Source: a virus. From it: a DNA stretch of 34,688 bases. Both the position numbers and the translations under genes were made by a program. Positions 13,679-19,989 of the stretch are shown here, piece by piece. The stretch covers positions 1 to 34,688 of IMG/VR virus record IMGVR_UViG_3300020185_000141; one strand, written 5' to 3'. Numbering within the stretch: the first letter of the stretch is position 1; each line of letters starts with the position of its first letter. The notes under the pieces are model-generated. The model did no database searches. It saw only the letters and a program-made list of their open reading frames with translations, and was not told the DNA's origin.

Positions 13679-14523
13679 GGTACTAGTGCCCTTTGCCAAA
13701 ATGTAGTTTTGAAACGTCTATTCTTCCAGTGCTGTACCATGTCGACCTTCCACTCACCACCTGTGTAGTGACAGAACTTTGCCTTCTCAAAGAACTCATC
13801 TTCGGATGAATAGTGAGGACTGTCGTTCCATGTCTGGTCGATGGTCTCCACATCGAACTCATGTTTCATCAACTGCGCAGAGATGTACGGTTGATCGTTC
13901 ATGATAGACATGTGGAAGTCACCAGTGTAACACCAGTCTTCCCATGACATGAAGAGTTCTCGTGCACGTAGACGTGCCTCCTTGGACCACAAGACTACAC
14001 CTGTATTCATGATAGTTAGTTTGGATGGACGGTTAGGTGGCATTGCAGGGACTATAGGACAGTCATGCATTTCAAACTTGCGACAGAAATTACGGTAAGT
14101 GTCTTCTTTGTAATCCCATGAGTTGTATCCACCACCACTTGCAGTAACGAAATCTGACTCCAGTACACCGTAGACTTCTGCTCCCGAATCCATCTGATCA
14201 AAGATGTTCTCTTCAGTGTTGACTACAATGTCTGTGTCAACGAACAGTAGGTTATCGTACTGGTCAAATATAGGATCTAACCAGACACGTGCGCATTCAT
14301 GCAATAGTGATGTCGAACATCCATGTCCCTTTGTCGCAACACGTTCATCAGAGTAGATGTGCGATGCTCCAATCTTTTCTGCGTACTCCTCGAATGAAGT
14401 ACGTGAAATATCTGCCACTTCTTTATATAGTGAAGAACGAGAACCGTCCCAACCTTTTATGTCACCACGTTCGTCAACGGCATCACTCACGATCATATAT
14501 TGAAATATTACATTATTTGACAT
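13675..14523 (-). CDS. Putative glycosyltransferase (GT-A, DTD motif), 282 aa
   Basis: The ATG at 14523 has GAGAAGG upstream; the TTG two codons earlier is rejected. LLFVDTDIVVNTEENIFD near residue 95 has the DxD of GT-A glycosyltransferases. MNTGVVLWSKEARLRARELF and DQPYISAQLMKHEFDVETID resemble GT8 and GT34-like acceptor-side motifs, and FCHYTGGEWK may provide a metal-binding histidine. The transferred sugar is unknown. It overlaps the lysozyme gene by 11 nt. Confidence 0.8.
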   Translation of the reverse strand: MSNNVIFQYMIVSDAVDERGDIKGWDGSRSSLYKEVADISRTSFEEYAEKIGASHIYSDERVATKGHGCSTSLLHECARVWLDPIFDQYDNLLFVDTDIVVNTEENIFDQMDSGAEVYGVLESDFVTASGGGYNSWDYKEDTYRNFCRKFEMHDCPIVPAMPPNRPSKLTIMNTGVVLWSKEARLRARELFMSWEDWCYTGDFHMSIMNDQPYISAQLMKHEFDVETIDQTWNDSPHYSSEDEFFEKAKFCHYTGGEWKVDMVQHWKNRRFKTTFWQRALVP

Positions 14524-15010
14524 TTTCAAGCCTTCTCATTAAACGTGCGGAACGGAAACCTACCTGATGATACCAACGTGAATCTCTACCCTCTTCAGAA
14601 GCAGTCTTCCAATCACCTTTCTCAATTGCGGCATTCATCTTCTTGAACTTACTTAGTCTTGGTCTACCTAGGTTGAACATCATGTTAACCAAGATTTGTT
14701 GGACTTCGTCTGGTAGACAAGTAAACCTTTCTCCGTATAGTACGACACACTCTGAGATTGCGATGTCGAGGTCTTGTTCAAATGCCTCTGCAACTCTTTC
14801 GGGGGATATCTTAGTTCCGACCTTACTTCCGAACTCTCCATCACTCTCCTTGATGAGGTGACCGACACCAAATGTTGGGTAGTTGAGATGGTCGAGGTAA
14901 ACCTCATAGACAACTCCTTCGTCAATTTTGAGTTGTTGAAATACTGCTTCACGATTCATAACATTTTTCACTTTAGGTTTGCACCATAATTTACGTATTA
15001 GGTCCATCAT
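14513..15010 (-). CDS. T4-type lysozyme (endolysin), 165 aa
   Basis: A GH24 muramidase that cuts the glycan of peptidoglycan to release progeny. Glu31, Asp40 and Thr46 in IDEGVVYEVYLDH and YPTFGVGHLI have the exact 9- and 6-residue spacing of T4 lysozyme Glu11-Asp20-Thr26. FNLGRPRLSKFKKMNAAI and SRWYHQVGFRSARLMRRLE match the C-terminal lobe. It has a 17-residue basic N-terminal extension relative to T4 lysozyme; an internal ATG at codon 18 would give a T4-length protein. No signal peptide is seen, so it needs a holin to reach the wall. Confidence 0.95.
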   Translation of the reverse strand: MMDLIRKLWCKPKVKNVMNREAVFQQLKIDEGVVYEVYLDHLNYPTFGVGHLIKESDGEFGSKVGTKISPERVAEAFEQDLDIAISECVVLYGERFTCLPDEVQQILVNMMFNLGRPRLSKFKKMNAAIEKGDWKTASEEGRDSRWYHQVGFRSARLMRRLENVK

Positions 15011-15201
15011 AACTTGACGGCAAGTACCACCAAGATAGCTGCCAACAAAATGTTGGTCGTCAAAATTTCAATAGCAAGTATAGTATGATACCATACCCAC
15101 CGTGTTTTATATGCATTTGCTACAGTTACTTCGTCTGGATTCGGTTCTCCCACTGGGTCGGCCGACGAGGGACCTGAACCCAACCATTTAAAAAAATTCA
15201 T
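15007..15201 (-). CDS. Small membrane protein, 64 aa
   Basis: Residues 1-35 are polar (KWLGSGPSSADPVGEPNPDE), then comes VTVANAYKTRWVWYHTILAIE and a hydrophobic segment (ILTTNILLAAILVVLAVKL). It is a one-span membrane protein overlapping the lysozyme gene by 4 nt, which makes a lysis-related role attractive, for example a holin or antiholin, but no family motif is recognised. Confidence 0.75.
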   Translation of the reverse strand: MNFFKWLGSGPSSADPVGEPNPDEVTVANAYKTRWVWYHTILAIEILTTNILLAAILVVLAVKL

Positions 15202-15205
15202 TCCA

Positions 15206-15448
15206 CTAAACCTTTATTGTGCTTTGTGCTCCTGCATTCTTCTTGATTGCAGTCAGTTTGTTCTCCCATTCTTTTCCTGCTATCCTCATAGTCGACTTAA
15301 CACCTGTCACCATTTTAGGTGCTGAGTTAGGTGGAAAGTAACGCACCCATTCGGGATTGTCTATTAACCATTGGTCATATTCGGAAATCCGGAGAGACAA
15401 TTCCTTGACCTCTCCGGTTTCTTTGTTTTTAAAATCATACTGTGGCAT
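15206..15448 (-). CDS. Conserved small phage protein (MPxYxFKNKETGE type), 80 aa
   Basis: The start MPQYDFKNKETGEVKELSL at 15448 matches small T4-like phage proteins I remember, so the upstream in-frame start is rejected. The N-terminus resembles FmdB-type putative regulators that have lost their zinc-binding cysteines; the rest has SEYDQWLIDNPEWVRYFPPN and a GVKSTMRI segment. Soluble. Function unknown. Confidence 0.78.
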   Translation of the reverse strand: MPQYDFKNKETGEVKELSLRISEYDQWLIDNPEWVRYFPPNSAPKMVTGVKSTMRIAGKEWENKLTAIKKNAGAQSTIKV

Positions 15449-15525
15449 TATAAGTCCATTCCAAATTATTTTCAATCACTACGACAGGCATCTCACAAAA
15501 CGCACCTGAAGAGATAATCACCCCC

Positions 15526-15696
15526 TTATCGAGAAAGTTGTTGAGTAGACGCATTCAGTATATTATAATACTGACTAAGTGTTTCCGTCCGATAATTTCG
15601 ATTACCTTGGGAATATATTGATTGTCGTCTGGTATCATGCACGAACTGTTGTAGTTCGTTAATATTTTGGTTCAACTGCTGTTCTTGACTCGACAT
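15526..15696 (-). CDS. Small polar protein, 56 aa
   Basis: An ATG at 15696 has AAGGAG six bases upstream, an excellent ribosome binding site. The product starts MSSQEQQLNQNINELQQFV and is rich in Gln and Asn, ending in LNASTQQLSR. It is likely helical. No family is recognised. It fills the gap between the DUF6433-type gene and the 80-aa gene. Confidence 0.7.
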   Translation of the reverse strand: MSSQEQQLNQNINELQQFVHDTRRQSIYSQGNRNYRTETLSQYYNILNASTQQLSR

Positions 15697-15732
15697 AGGA
15701 TTCTCCTTAGAAGTTAGTTAGTGTCGAAAAGA

Positions 15733-16164
15733 TCATTCTGTTATAAGATTTGGAAATGCCTCCTGTACTATTTTTTTGGTTATATAACGACATGGTGGTT
15801 TCTTTGCCACCATTTTTAAAATATATTCAGCATCCTCCGGATGAACGGATTCTAGAAGCTGAATAAATTTATTCTCTCTTTTGAACTGGGAAAGGTTATC
15901 ACCTTTTCCACCTTGAATATATAGTCCAAACTCTTTATGTTGCTTGAGTAGACTGGAAGGTACGGACTCCGGTTTATTCGGAGTGAAAGGAGGGCGTCCA
16001 GTTGGAAGATTGAATTCCAAAGAGTCATCAAAGGAACCTCGAAGGATATCTTTGAACGCCCAATTGTTTTCATATTTTTTCAAAACATCTAATCGGGACT
16101 CACGAGAATCTGCTTTCTTATATTCCTCGAACACCTCAAAGACTTCTTTACGAAACGTAATCAT
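15733..16164 (-). CDS. DUF6433-type conserved phage protein, 143 aa
   Basis: The pattern LKKYENNWAFKDILRGSFDD followed by LPTGRPPFTPNKPESVPSSL, then ENKFIQLLESVHPEDAEYIL and KKIVQEAFPNLI at the end, matches the DUF6433 family of T4-like phages as I remember it. The C-terminus contains LLESVHPEDAE, also typical. Function unknown; a DNA-metabolism role is sometimes suggested by neighbourhood in other phages. It follows the coiled-coil membrane gene by 3 bp. Confidence 0.88.
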   Translation of the reverse strand: MITFRKEVFEVFEEYKKADSRESRLDVLKKYENNWAFKDILRGSFDDSLEFNLPTGRPPFTPNKPESVPSSLLKQHKEFGLYIQGGKGDNLSQFKRENKFIQLLESVHPEDAEYILKMVAKKPPCRYITKKIVQEAFPNLITE

Positions 16165-16167
16165 TAC

Positions 16168-16437
16168 TTACACCTTATCAATTTTGTAACATACATAAGT
16201 TTTATTCATTATAATGATGTCGTATCTGAACTGACATCTCCAAGCAAGGTCTTTCAATGCTTGTTCATAATTGTTTAGTTGATTCTTACTTCTTTTGAGT
16301 TCCTTCTCTTTCTGACTGAGTTGGAACTCTTTTATTTGTACTATCTTTATATATTCATTAATTAAAAGTGCTGTGCCACCAATCCAAAGTAACGAGCACA
16401 GCAAGGCAGTTATTGCCACTGTGTGAAACTTGGTCAT
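16168..16437 (-). CDS. Single-span protein with coiled coil (i-spanin-like), 89 aa
   Basis: An N-terminal membrane segment (ITALLCSLLWIGGTALLI) is followed by a heptad-rich coiled coil (FQLSQKEKELKRSKNQLNN) and a C-terminal part with two cysteines. This N-in anchor plus periplasmic coiled coil is how inner-membrane spanins (Rz type) look, and they help disrupt the outer membrane at lysis. No overlapping outer-membrane spanin lipoprotein is seen here; the only lipoprotein is at 4276-4638. GGGGGAG precedes the ATG and a late promoter lies 25 bp upstream. Confidence 0.7.
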   Translation of the reverse strand: MTKFHTVAITALLCSLLWIGGTALLINEYIKIVQIKEFQLSQKEKELKRSKNQLNNYEQALKDLAWRCQFRYDIIIMNKTYVCYKIDKV

Positions 16438-16461
16438 TAGACTCTCCCCCTTGTCTAAAGT

Positions 16462-16469
16462 TATTTATA
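16462..16469 (-). promoter_or_regulatory. T4-type late promoter flanked by C-run and G-run
   Basis: TATAAATA on the minus strand. Upstream of it lie two runs of six C (16474-16479 and 16486-16491), and downstream the G5 ribosome binding site (16446-16450). Read-through transcripts could pair C-run with G-run; transcripts begun here could not. Confidence 0.75.
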
Positions 16470-16493
16470 ACGAGGGGGGTGTCTAGGGGGGAA

Positions 16494-16826
16494 TTATCTC
16501 ACACTATCCCATTCGGCAGGGGTGACATCATTTAGTCGTAAACTCATTTGAGGTTCATCGACTTCCCACGGCACTCCTAAGTCCTCATCATCTTCGATAG
16601 AATCTTTCAGTTGAGGTATACATTGACCAAAGGTATTGAACATCCTCTCAAACTTCATTTGATAGACATTCTTCAGACCCATCACAATGTTAGCAAGTCC
16701 ATCGGTGTCACTGGGTGACAATGATGTGTAATAATTATCGTCAATAATTTCCAGTAGTTGTTGGAGGTCATCCGTGATTCCCCAACACCCCATAATTTCT
16801 TGTTCTAAGTCAAATCGATCCTTCAT
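16494..16826 (-). CDS. Conserved phage protein, 110 aa
   Basis: Starts MKDRFDLEQEIMGCWGITDDL, a pattern recalled from small T4-like cyanophage proteins. It continues as an acidic helical protein with Met-rich VYQMKFERMFNTFGQC and ends NDVTPAEWDSVR. Soluble. It overlaps the DUF932 gene by 4 nt and so belongs to the early operon from the promoter at 17814. Function unknown. Confidence 0.82.
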   Translation of the reverse strand: MKDRFDLEQEIMGCWGITDDLQQLLEIIDDNYYTSLSPSDTDGLANIVMGLKNVYQMKFERMFNTFGQCIPQLKDSIEDDEDLGVPWEVDEPQMSLRLNDVTPAEWDSVR

Positions 16827-17779
16827 GCCGCCACCGCCATTTCAACAGCAAGTTCAGCAGCTTTCTTCTTCTTGACTTGGTTTGCACCGTACCATGCAGA
16901 AGTCATTCGACTGTCAGCGGTACGACCCAACTGGTGGTCAGTAAGATACGTAACTGAGTTAAATGCTTGCCACCATGTACCACGTCCGTACTCAGCACCC
17001 GGTTGTGTCTCCAACAACTCGTATGCTTTCTTTGCGTTAGGTGCGAGATCTTTGTAACCACGCACTTCTTCTTTAGGTGACTGTGAAGGGAACAGAGAGT
17101 TGTAGTACTGAATCAGAGTGTCAGCAGTGAACTGTCGCTTGGACAACAACTGTGCCATCTCTTTGTACTGGTCAAACTTCTCATGGGCAAGACCCATAGT
17201 GATCTTAACCTGTTCAGCATCAAACGCACGACGGTGGTTAATCTTAGTTGAGTTGACCGAAGTACCCTTCAGTGCAAGTGACAGACTGTTCATGCAAGTT
17301 ACACGAACCGGAGTGAATCGAACATCGATTGACTTACCGTACTCATGTGGGTTAGAGAATAAAAGGTATGAATCAACCTGATCACCACCAAGGATATCGA
17401 ACGACTCTTTGACCTTCGCCATTGCGTAGACCATCTTACCGTCCTTCAGAGAACCAGCAGAACTCATTTCCATATCACCGGCAGAGCAGTAATCGTTGAA
17501 AAACTCGAATGCCTGTTCGTTCTGTACTGGATTCCAGTTGCCACCCACCTGAGTGAGAATCTTGCTGTCAGTAGACCGCACAAGTGCTTCCATACCCGTA
17601 GGTACTTCAACATTGTTGTGTCGAGCATAAGTAGGGATCTTCTCAACCGACCAATCGACACCGGCCTTCTGCATCATCTGGATAGGAGTTAGATCATTGG
17701 AGACCTCGGTACCAATACCCCAAGGGCATTTACCAACAGTCGCAGAAGTTTCAATTTGAAGGACATCATTCATAGTCAT
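16823..17779 (-). CDS. DUF932 (phage/plasmid-like TIGR03299) protein, 318 aa
   Basis: The motif order fits DUF932: WGIGTEVSND at the start, then GVDWSVEKIPTYAR, STDSKILTQVGGNWNPVQNE near residue 75, SYLLFSNPHEYGKSIDVRFTPVRVTCMNSL near residue 140, and GRGTWWQAFNSVTYLTDHQL near the end. The family is widespread in phages and plasmids; its biochemical function is not established to my knowledge. It is the first gene after a perfect sigma70 promoter, so it is probably expressed soon after infection. The Lys-rich, Ala-rich C-terminus is ordinary for the family. Confidence 0.92.
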   Translation of the reverse strand: MTMNDVLQIETSATVGKCPWGIGTEVSNDLTPIQMMQKAGVDWSVEKIPTYARHNNVEVPTGMEALVRSTDSKILTQVGGNWNPVQNEQAFEFFNDYCSAGDMEMSSAGSLKDGKMVYAMAKVKESFDILGGDQVDSYLLFSNPHEYGKSIDVRFTPVRVTCMNSLSLALKGTSVNSTKINHRRAFDAEQVKITMGLAHEKFDQYKEMAQLLSKRQFTADTLIQYYNSLFPSQSPKEEVRGYKDLAPNAKKAYELLETQPGAEYGRGTWWQAFNSVTYLTDHQLGRTADSRMTSAWYGANQVKKKKAAELAVEMAVAA

Positions 17780-17813
17780 AATATAGTTTCTCTTTTCATT
17801 AATTTATACAGTC

Positions 17814-17842
17814 ATTATACACTTGTTTTCATTACTTGTCAA
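17814..17842 (-). promoter_or_regulatory. Perfect sigma70 promoter (early type)
   Basis: TTGACA (17837-17842), 17-nt spacer, TATAAT (17814-17819) on the minus strand. It is preceded by AATAAGTA and followed by TATAAATTAATGAAAAGAGA, a leader almost repeated after the promoter at 18448. TATAAATT at 17801-17808 is one base from the late consensus. Confidence 0.92.
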
Positions 17843-17871
17843 TACTTATTATGAAAATAAGTCAAATAATT

Positions 17872-18141
17872 TTAAGCAGCCTTCGCAGAGAACCGTGGAT
17901 ACAATCTAAACGGTGCCTGTTCATTAAGAGTTTCCATGTAGATAGTCGGTTCTGCCAGACCACGTTCGTCTAGTGCATCAAAGTATAACTGTGCATCACA
18001 ATCACACTCCAACCATACATGGTGGTTGTTGAAGAAAGAGTACTCAGAGATTTTGTTCATGAACCCTAGGTTCTCTACAGTGCGTACATCAATCTTCAGG
18101 TACGAATGACTTGGATCAGTTATATAAGTGATTGCTTTCAT
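17872..18141 (-). CDS. Hypothetical protein, 89 aa
   Basis: Starts MKAITYITDPSHSYLKIDV and contains FFNNHHVWLECDCDAQLYFD, a His/Cys-rich stretch that might bind a metal. No membrane segment. Its ATG shares one base with the upstream stop, so it is coupled to the 90-aa gene. Expressed from the early promoter at 18448. The pattern recalls small phage proteins encoded next to DUF932 genes. Function unknown. Confidence 0.78.
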   Translation of the reverse strand: MKAITYITDPSHSYLKIDVRTVENLGFMNKISEYSFFNNHHVWLECDCDAQLYFDALDERGLAEPTIYMETLNEQAPFRLYPRFSAKAA

Positions 18142-18413
18142 TACACGGACTCCTTTACTTTCAATTTAGAAGAACTGTGATCGATAATCAGATCACGGAC
18201 ACGTTCACGGTCAAGAGAGTCACCATGACCCCAAGACTCTGGTTGAGCAGGACTAGAACAGATTTCGATGTACTTAACGATAGCACGTTCAACAATCTCA
18301 ACGTTCAGACCTTCTACAGGGTAAAGACCGTCATACGCATAGAACGACAGAACGTAGTTGCGGAAGTTGGTGAACTCAGGGTTTTTTCTCAGACCGAAGT
18401 AGTTACTAGGCAT
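18141..18413 (-). CDS. Hypothetical protein, 90 aa
   Basis: The ATG at 18413 (MPSNYFGLRKNPEFTNFRN) follows a GAGAGA run; an in-frame TTG two codons earlier is rejected. The protein is soluble with VEIVERAIVKYIEI as a likely helix and ends with HSSSKLKVKESV. First gene after a perfect sigma70 promoter. No family recognised; probably an early host-takeover or accessory gene. Confidence 0.78.
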   Translation of the reverse strand: MPSNYFGLRKNPEFTNFRNYVLSFYAYDGLYPVEGLNVEIVERAIVKYIEICSSPAQPESWGHGDSLDRERVRDLIIDHSSSKLKVKESV

Positions 18414-18447
18414 ATTCAAATCTCTCTCTTCATTAATTTATGTACCC

Positions 18448-18476
18448 ATTATACTTGTTTATGAAACAAATGTCAA
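18448..18476 (-). promoter_or_regulatory. Perfect sigma70 promoter (early type)
   Basis: TTGACA (18471-18476), 17-nt spacer, TATAAT (18448-18453) on the minus strand, preceded by AATAAGTG as at 13464. It faces away from the plus-strand promoter at 18562; the approximately 200-bp region between 18414 and 18621 holds both and no gene. Confidence 0.92.
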
Positions 18477-18549
18477 CACTTATTTCCATAACATATAGAC
18501 CATTTTGTTATATACATCCCCCCTATATGCAAAAAGGTTCTAAAAAAAA

Positions 18550-18570
18550 TGCAATATCGCCTTGCAATAT
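18550..18570 (+). repeat. Direct repeat TGCAATAT overlapping a -35 box
   Basis: TGCAATAT occurs at 18550-18557 and again at 18563-18570, 13 bp apart, the second copy overlapping the -35 of the plus-strand promoter. It could be an operator for a phage or host regulator; no protein is known. Confidence 0.4.
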
Positions 18571-18590
18571 GTTTTCAAAAGAGGTATAAT
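18562..18590 (+). promoter_or_regulatory. Sigma70 promoter, plus strand
   Basis: TTGCAA (18562-18567), 17-nt spacer, TATAAT (18585-18590). The -10 is perfect, the -35 matches four of six. It drives four small overlapping plus-strand genes that start at 18622. Confidence 0.75.
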
Positions 18591-18621
18591 AGTTGTACAA
18601 ATTGAGTTAAGAGAGAAAATT

Positions 18622-18783
18622 ATGAATTATCAAGTCGGTCAAGAAGTTTGGGTCAAGTGTGTTGGTTCTGATACTTGGGTCTGCGGTGTTGTCACTGGTG
18701 TGACCGCCAAACGTGTTCGAGTCTATAATGAAGTTCGTGACCTTGAAGGTCTTTATGTTCCACAAAATGTCGAGGTGAAATAA
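18622..18783 (+). CDS. Small beta-barrel (SH3-like) protein, 53 aa
   Basis: The ATG at 18622 follows AAGAGAG at good spacing. The product starts MNYQVGQEVWVKCVGSD and continues with TWVCGVVTGVTAKRVRVYNEV, alternating strands and turns like a small SH3 or KOW-type barrel that often binds nucleic acid or protein. First of four genes joined by one- to four-base overlaps. Function unknown. Confidence 0.78.
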   Translation: MNYQVGQEVWVKCVGSDTWVCGVVTGVTAKRVRVYNEVRDLEGLYVPQNVEVK

Positions 18784-18920
18784 TGAATAACGAAATTGCT
18801 GATCTAATGAATGACCTTGTAATGCTAATCGAAGCACAAGAGTGTTACAATGAGACGTACTACAACAGTGAGTACAATCGAATCACCAATCGTATTGCTG
18901 AGTTAGGAGATATCAAATGA
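18783..18920 (+). CDS. Small helical protein, 45 aa
   Basis: The ATG at 18783 shares one base with the preceding TAA, and its TGA overlaps the next ATG as ATGA. The product (MNNEIADLMNDLVMLIEAQ, then a Tyr/Asn-rich middle and RITNRIAELGDIK) is helical, possibly a coiled coil. Too short for family assignment, but the coupled starts argue that it is real. Confidence 0.7.
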   Translation: MNNEIADLMNDLVMLIEAQECYNETYYNSEYNRITNRIAELGDIK

Positions 18921-19231
18921 ATAAAGTTGCTGTTATCCACACCGCGTTTGAAGATTCACCTCGTACCGTTGCCTTTGTTGAGGTCGGTATTCGTACTGGT
19001 GATGAAGCTCTAGAATATGCATATCACCGCACCCAGAACCTTGGTGGTTCATGGAGTCGTGATGACATCGAAAACAATCCGGACTATTCAGAAGATGTGA
19101 CTGTGATGGCAGATCTTCCGGTCTACGATGGCGTGATGTATGGTTTGCGGTCTACCTCGATGGGTGACCAGATGTTGTTCGGTGATAAGACTTACAAGGT
19201 CGCGATGTGCGGCTTCAAGGAAGTGAACTAA
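18917..19231 (+). CDS. Hypothetical phage protein, 104 aa
   Basis: Starts MNKVAVIHTAFEDSPRTVAFVEV. The middle DEALEYAYHRTQNLGGSWSR and the C-terminal YGLRSTSMGDQMLFGDKTYK resemble uncharacterised proteins I recall from phages and plasmids. It is likely a small alpha/beta protein. Coupled to neighbours on both sides. Function unknown. Confidence 0.78.
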   Translation: MNKVAVIHTAFEDSPRTVAFVEVGIRTGDEALEYAYHRTQNLGGSWSRDDIENNPDYSEDVTVMADLPVYDGVMYGLRSTSMGDQMLFGDKTYKVAMCGFKEVN

Positions 19232-19398
19232 TGTTTTATTACTACCGTCTATTGTGTATCAAGACTGATCGCCCCCTATGTGCTAAGGTGTTCTCTAGTG
19301 CGATGGCTGCTCATGAGTATGCAGAGAAGATTAACTTGCAAGTGCCTTGTAACCGCTCTCGGATGTCTTCTGATGAAGCGTATGTCGCACGGTTTTAA
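19231..19398 (+). CDS. Hypothetical protein, 55 aa
   Basis: The ATG at 19231 shares one base with the upstream TAA, making it the natural start; an upstream in-frame ATG is inside the previous gene. The product starts MFYYYRLLCIKTDRPLCAK and ends DEAYVARF. It ends the plus-strand cluster, 10 bp before the convergent GIY-YIG gene, with no obvious terminator. Function unknown. Confidence 0.7.
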   Translation: MFYYYRLLCIKTDRPLCAKVFSSAMAAHEYAEKINLQVPCNRSRMSSDEAYVARF

Positions 19399-19407
19399 GG
19401 AAGTGTC

Positions 19408-19824
19408 TTAGTCTTTAGGTAGATGCTTTGCGTGGATTTTGCATCCAATGAACGCATTGTAGAAATCGTCTCTGAGCAGAACGTCGTACTCGAACTGTAG
19501 TTTTGCTTCGTAGTACGAACACTCCCCTTTGGTGCGACAGAGTTTCAAGACCTCTCTCTTGAAATTCTCTGCACCTTTCTCTTCAACTAGGGTTTTGACT
19601 TCCTGACTTGACCCGTAGTACTTCTTCCAGTCTGATATGGCACGAGTCTTTATCTTTCGCTTACGTTTCTTAGTGACGGGTAGGGTCTTTGGTTTCCAGA
19701 AGAACTTCTTACCGATATACTTTTTATCTGTAGTCAGTTCTGTGATGATGTAAACGAACCCCTGATAATCTTCAAGAAAAGATTCTTCGGGGTCGAATAC
19801 TTTGTTTTCAAATGTCCATTCCAT
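19408..19824 (-). CDS. GIY-YIG nuclease domain protein (SegE-like), 138 aa
   Basis: GFVYIITELTTDKKYIGKK near residues 22-40 is the GIY-YIG pair of strands, and SDWKKYYGSS with a later KREVLKLC and CSYYEAKLQFEYDVLL fits the SegE-like GIY-YIG family of T4-like phages; the glutamate in CSYYEAK would be a catalytic metal ligand. Such proteins are nicking or homing-type endonucleases, although this small conserved version sits in line with neighbours and does not interrupt a gene. It lies at the end of the RNR operon. Confidence 0.85.
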   Translation of the reverse strand: MEWTFENKVFDPEESFLEDYQGFVYIITELTTDKKYIGKKFFWKPKTLPVTKKRKRKIKTRAISDWKKYYGSSQEVKTLVEEKGAENFKREVLKLCRTKGECSYYEAKLQFEYDVLLRDDFYNAFIGCKIHAKHLPKD

Positions 19825-19848
19825 GCACCTACTTATATGGACACTAAC

Positions 19849-19989
19849 TTACTCTTCTTCGTAGGTCGACACTGCGTCTGCGTCGGATCCACACATAGGA
19901 CAATGACGGGGCACCTCATCTTCATAAGGTACCCGTATCAAAGTTTCAATATCGCAGATAGGACATTCAATGGTGTACTCTTTATCCAC
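19849..19989 (-). CDS. Zinc-ribbon protein, 46 aa
   Basis: A GTG at 19989 directly follows the TAG stop of nrdB and reads to a TAA at 19849-19851. The product has CPIC at residues 9-12 and CPMC at 30-33, with an acidic C-terminus, a complete rubredoxin-like or zinc-ribbon knuckle pair. AGAGG lies about 12 bases upstream, and translation is probably coupled to NrdB. It may be a redox partner or nucleic-acid-binding peptide; function unknown. Confidence 0.72.
   Translation of the reverse strand: MDKEYTIECPICDIETLIRVPYEDEVPRHCPMCGSDADAVSTYEEE

Noticed and set aside
15435-15521. 28-aa GTG-started frame between two small genes
   Set aside because: The G-run abuts the GTG with no proper spacing, and it overlaps the better supported 80-aa gene; too short to support.
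19408-19824. Mobile homing endonuclease
   Set aside because: GIY-YIG motif is present, but the gene does not interrupt another gene or intron and resembles the resident SegE-like family, so mobility is not supported.
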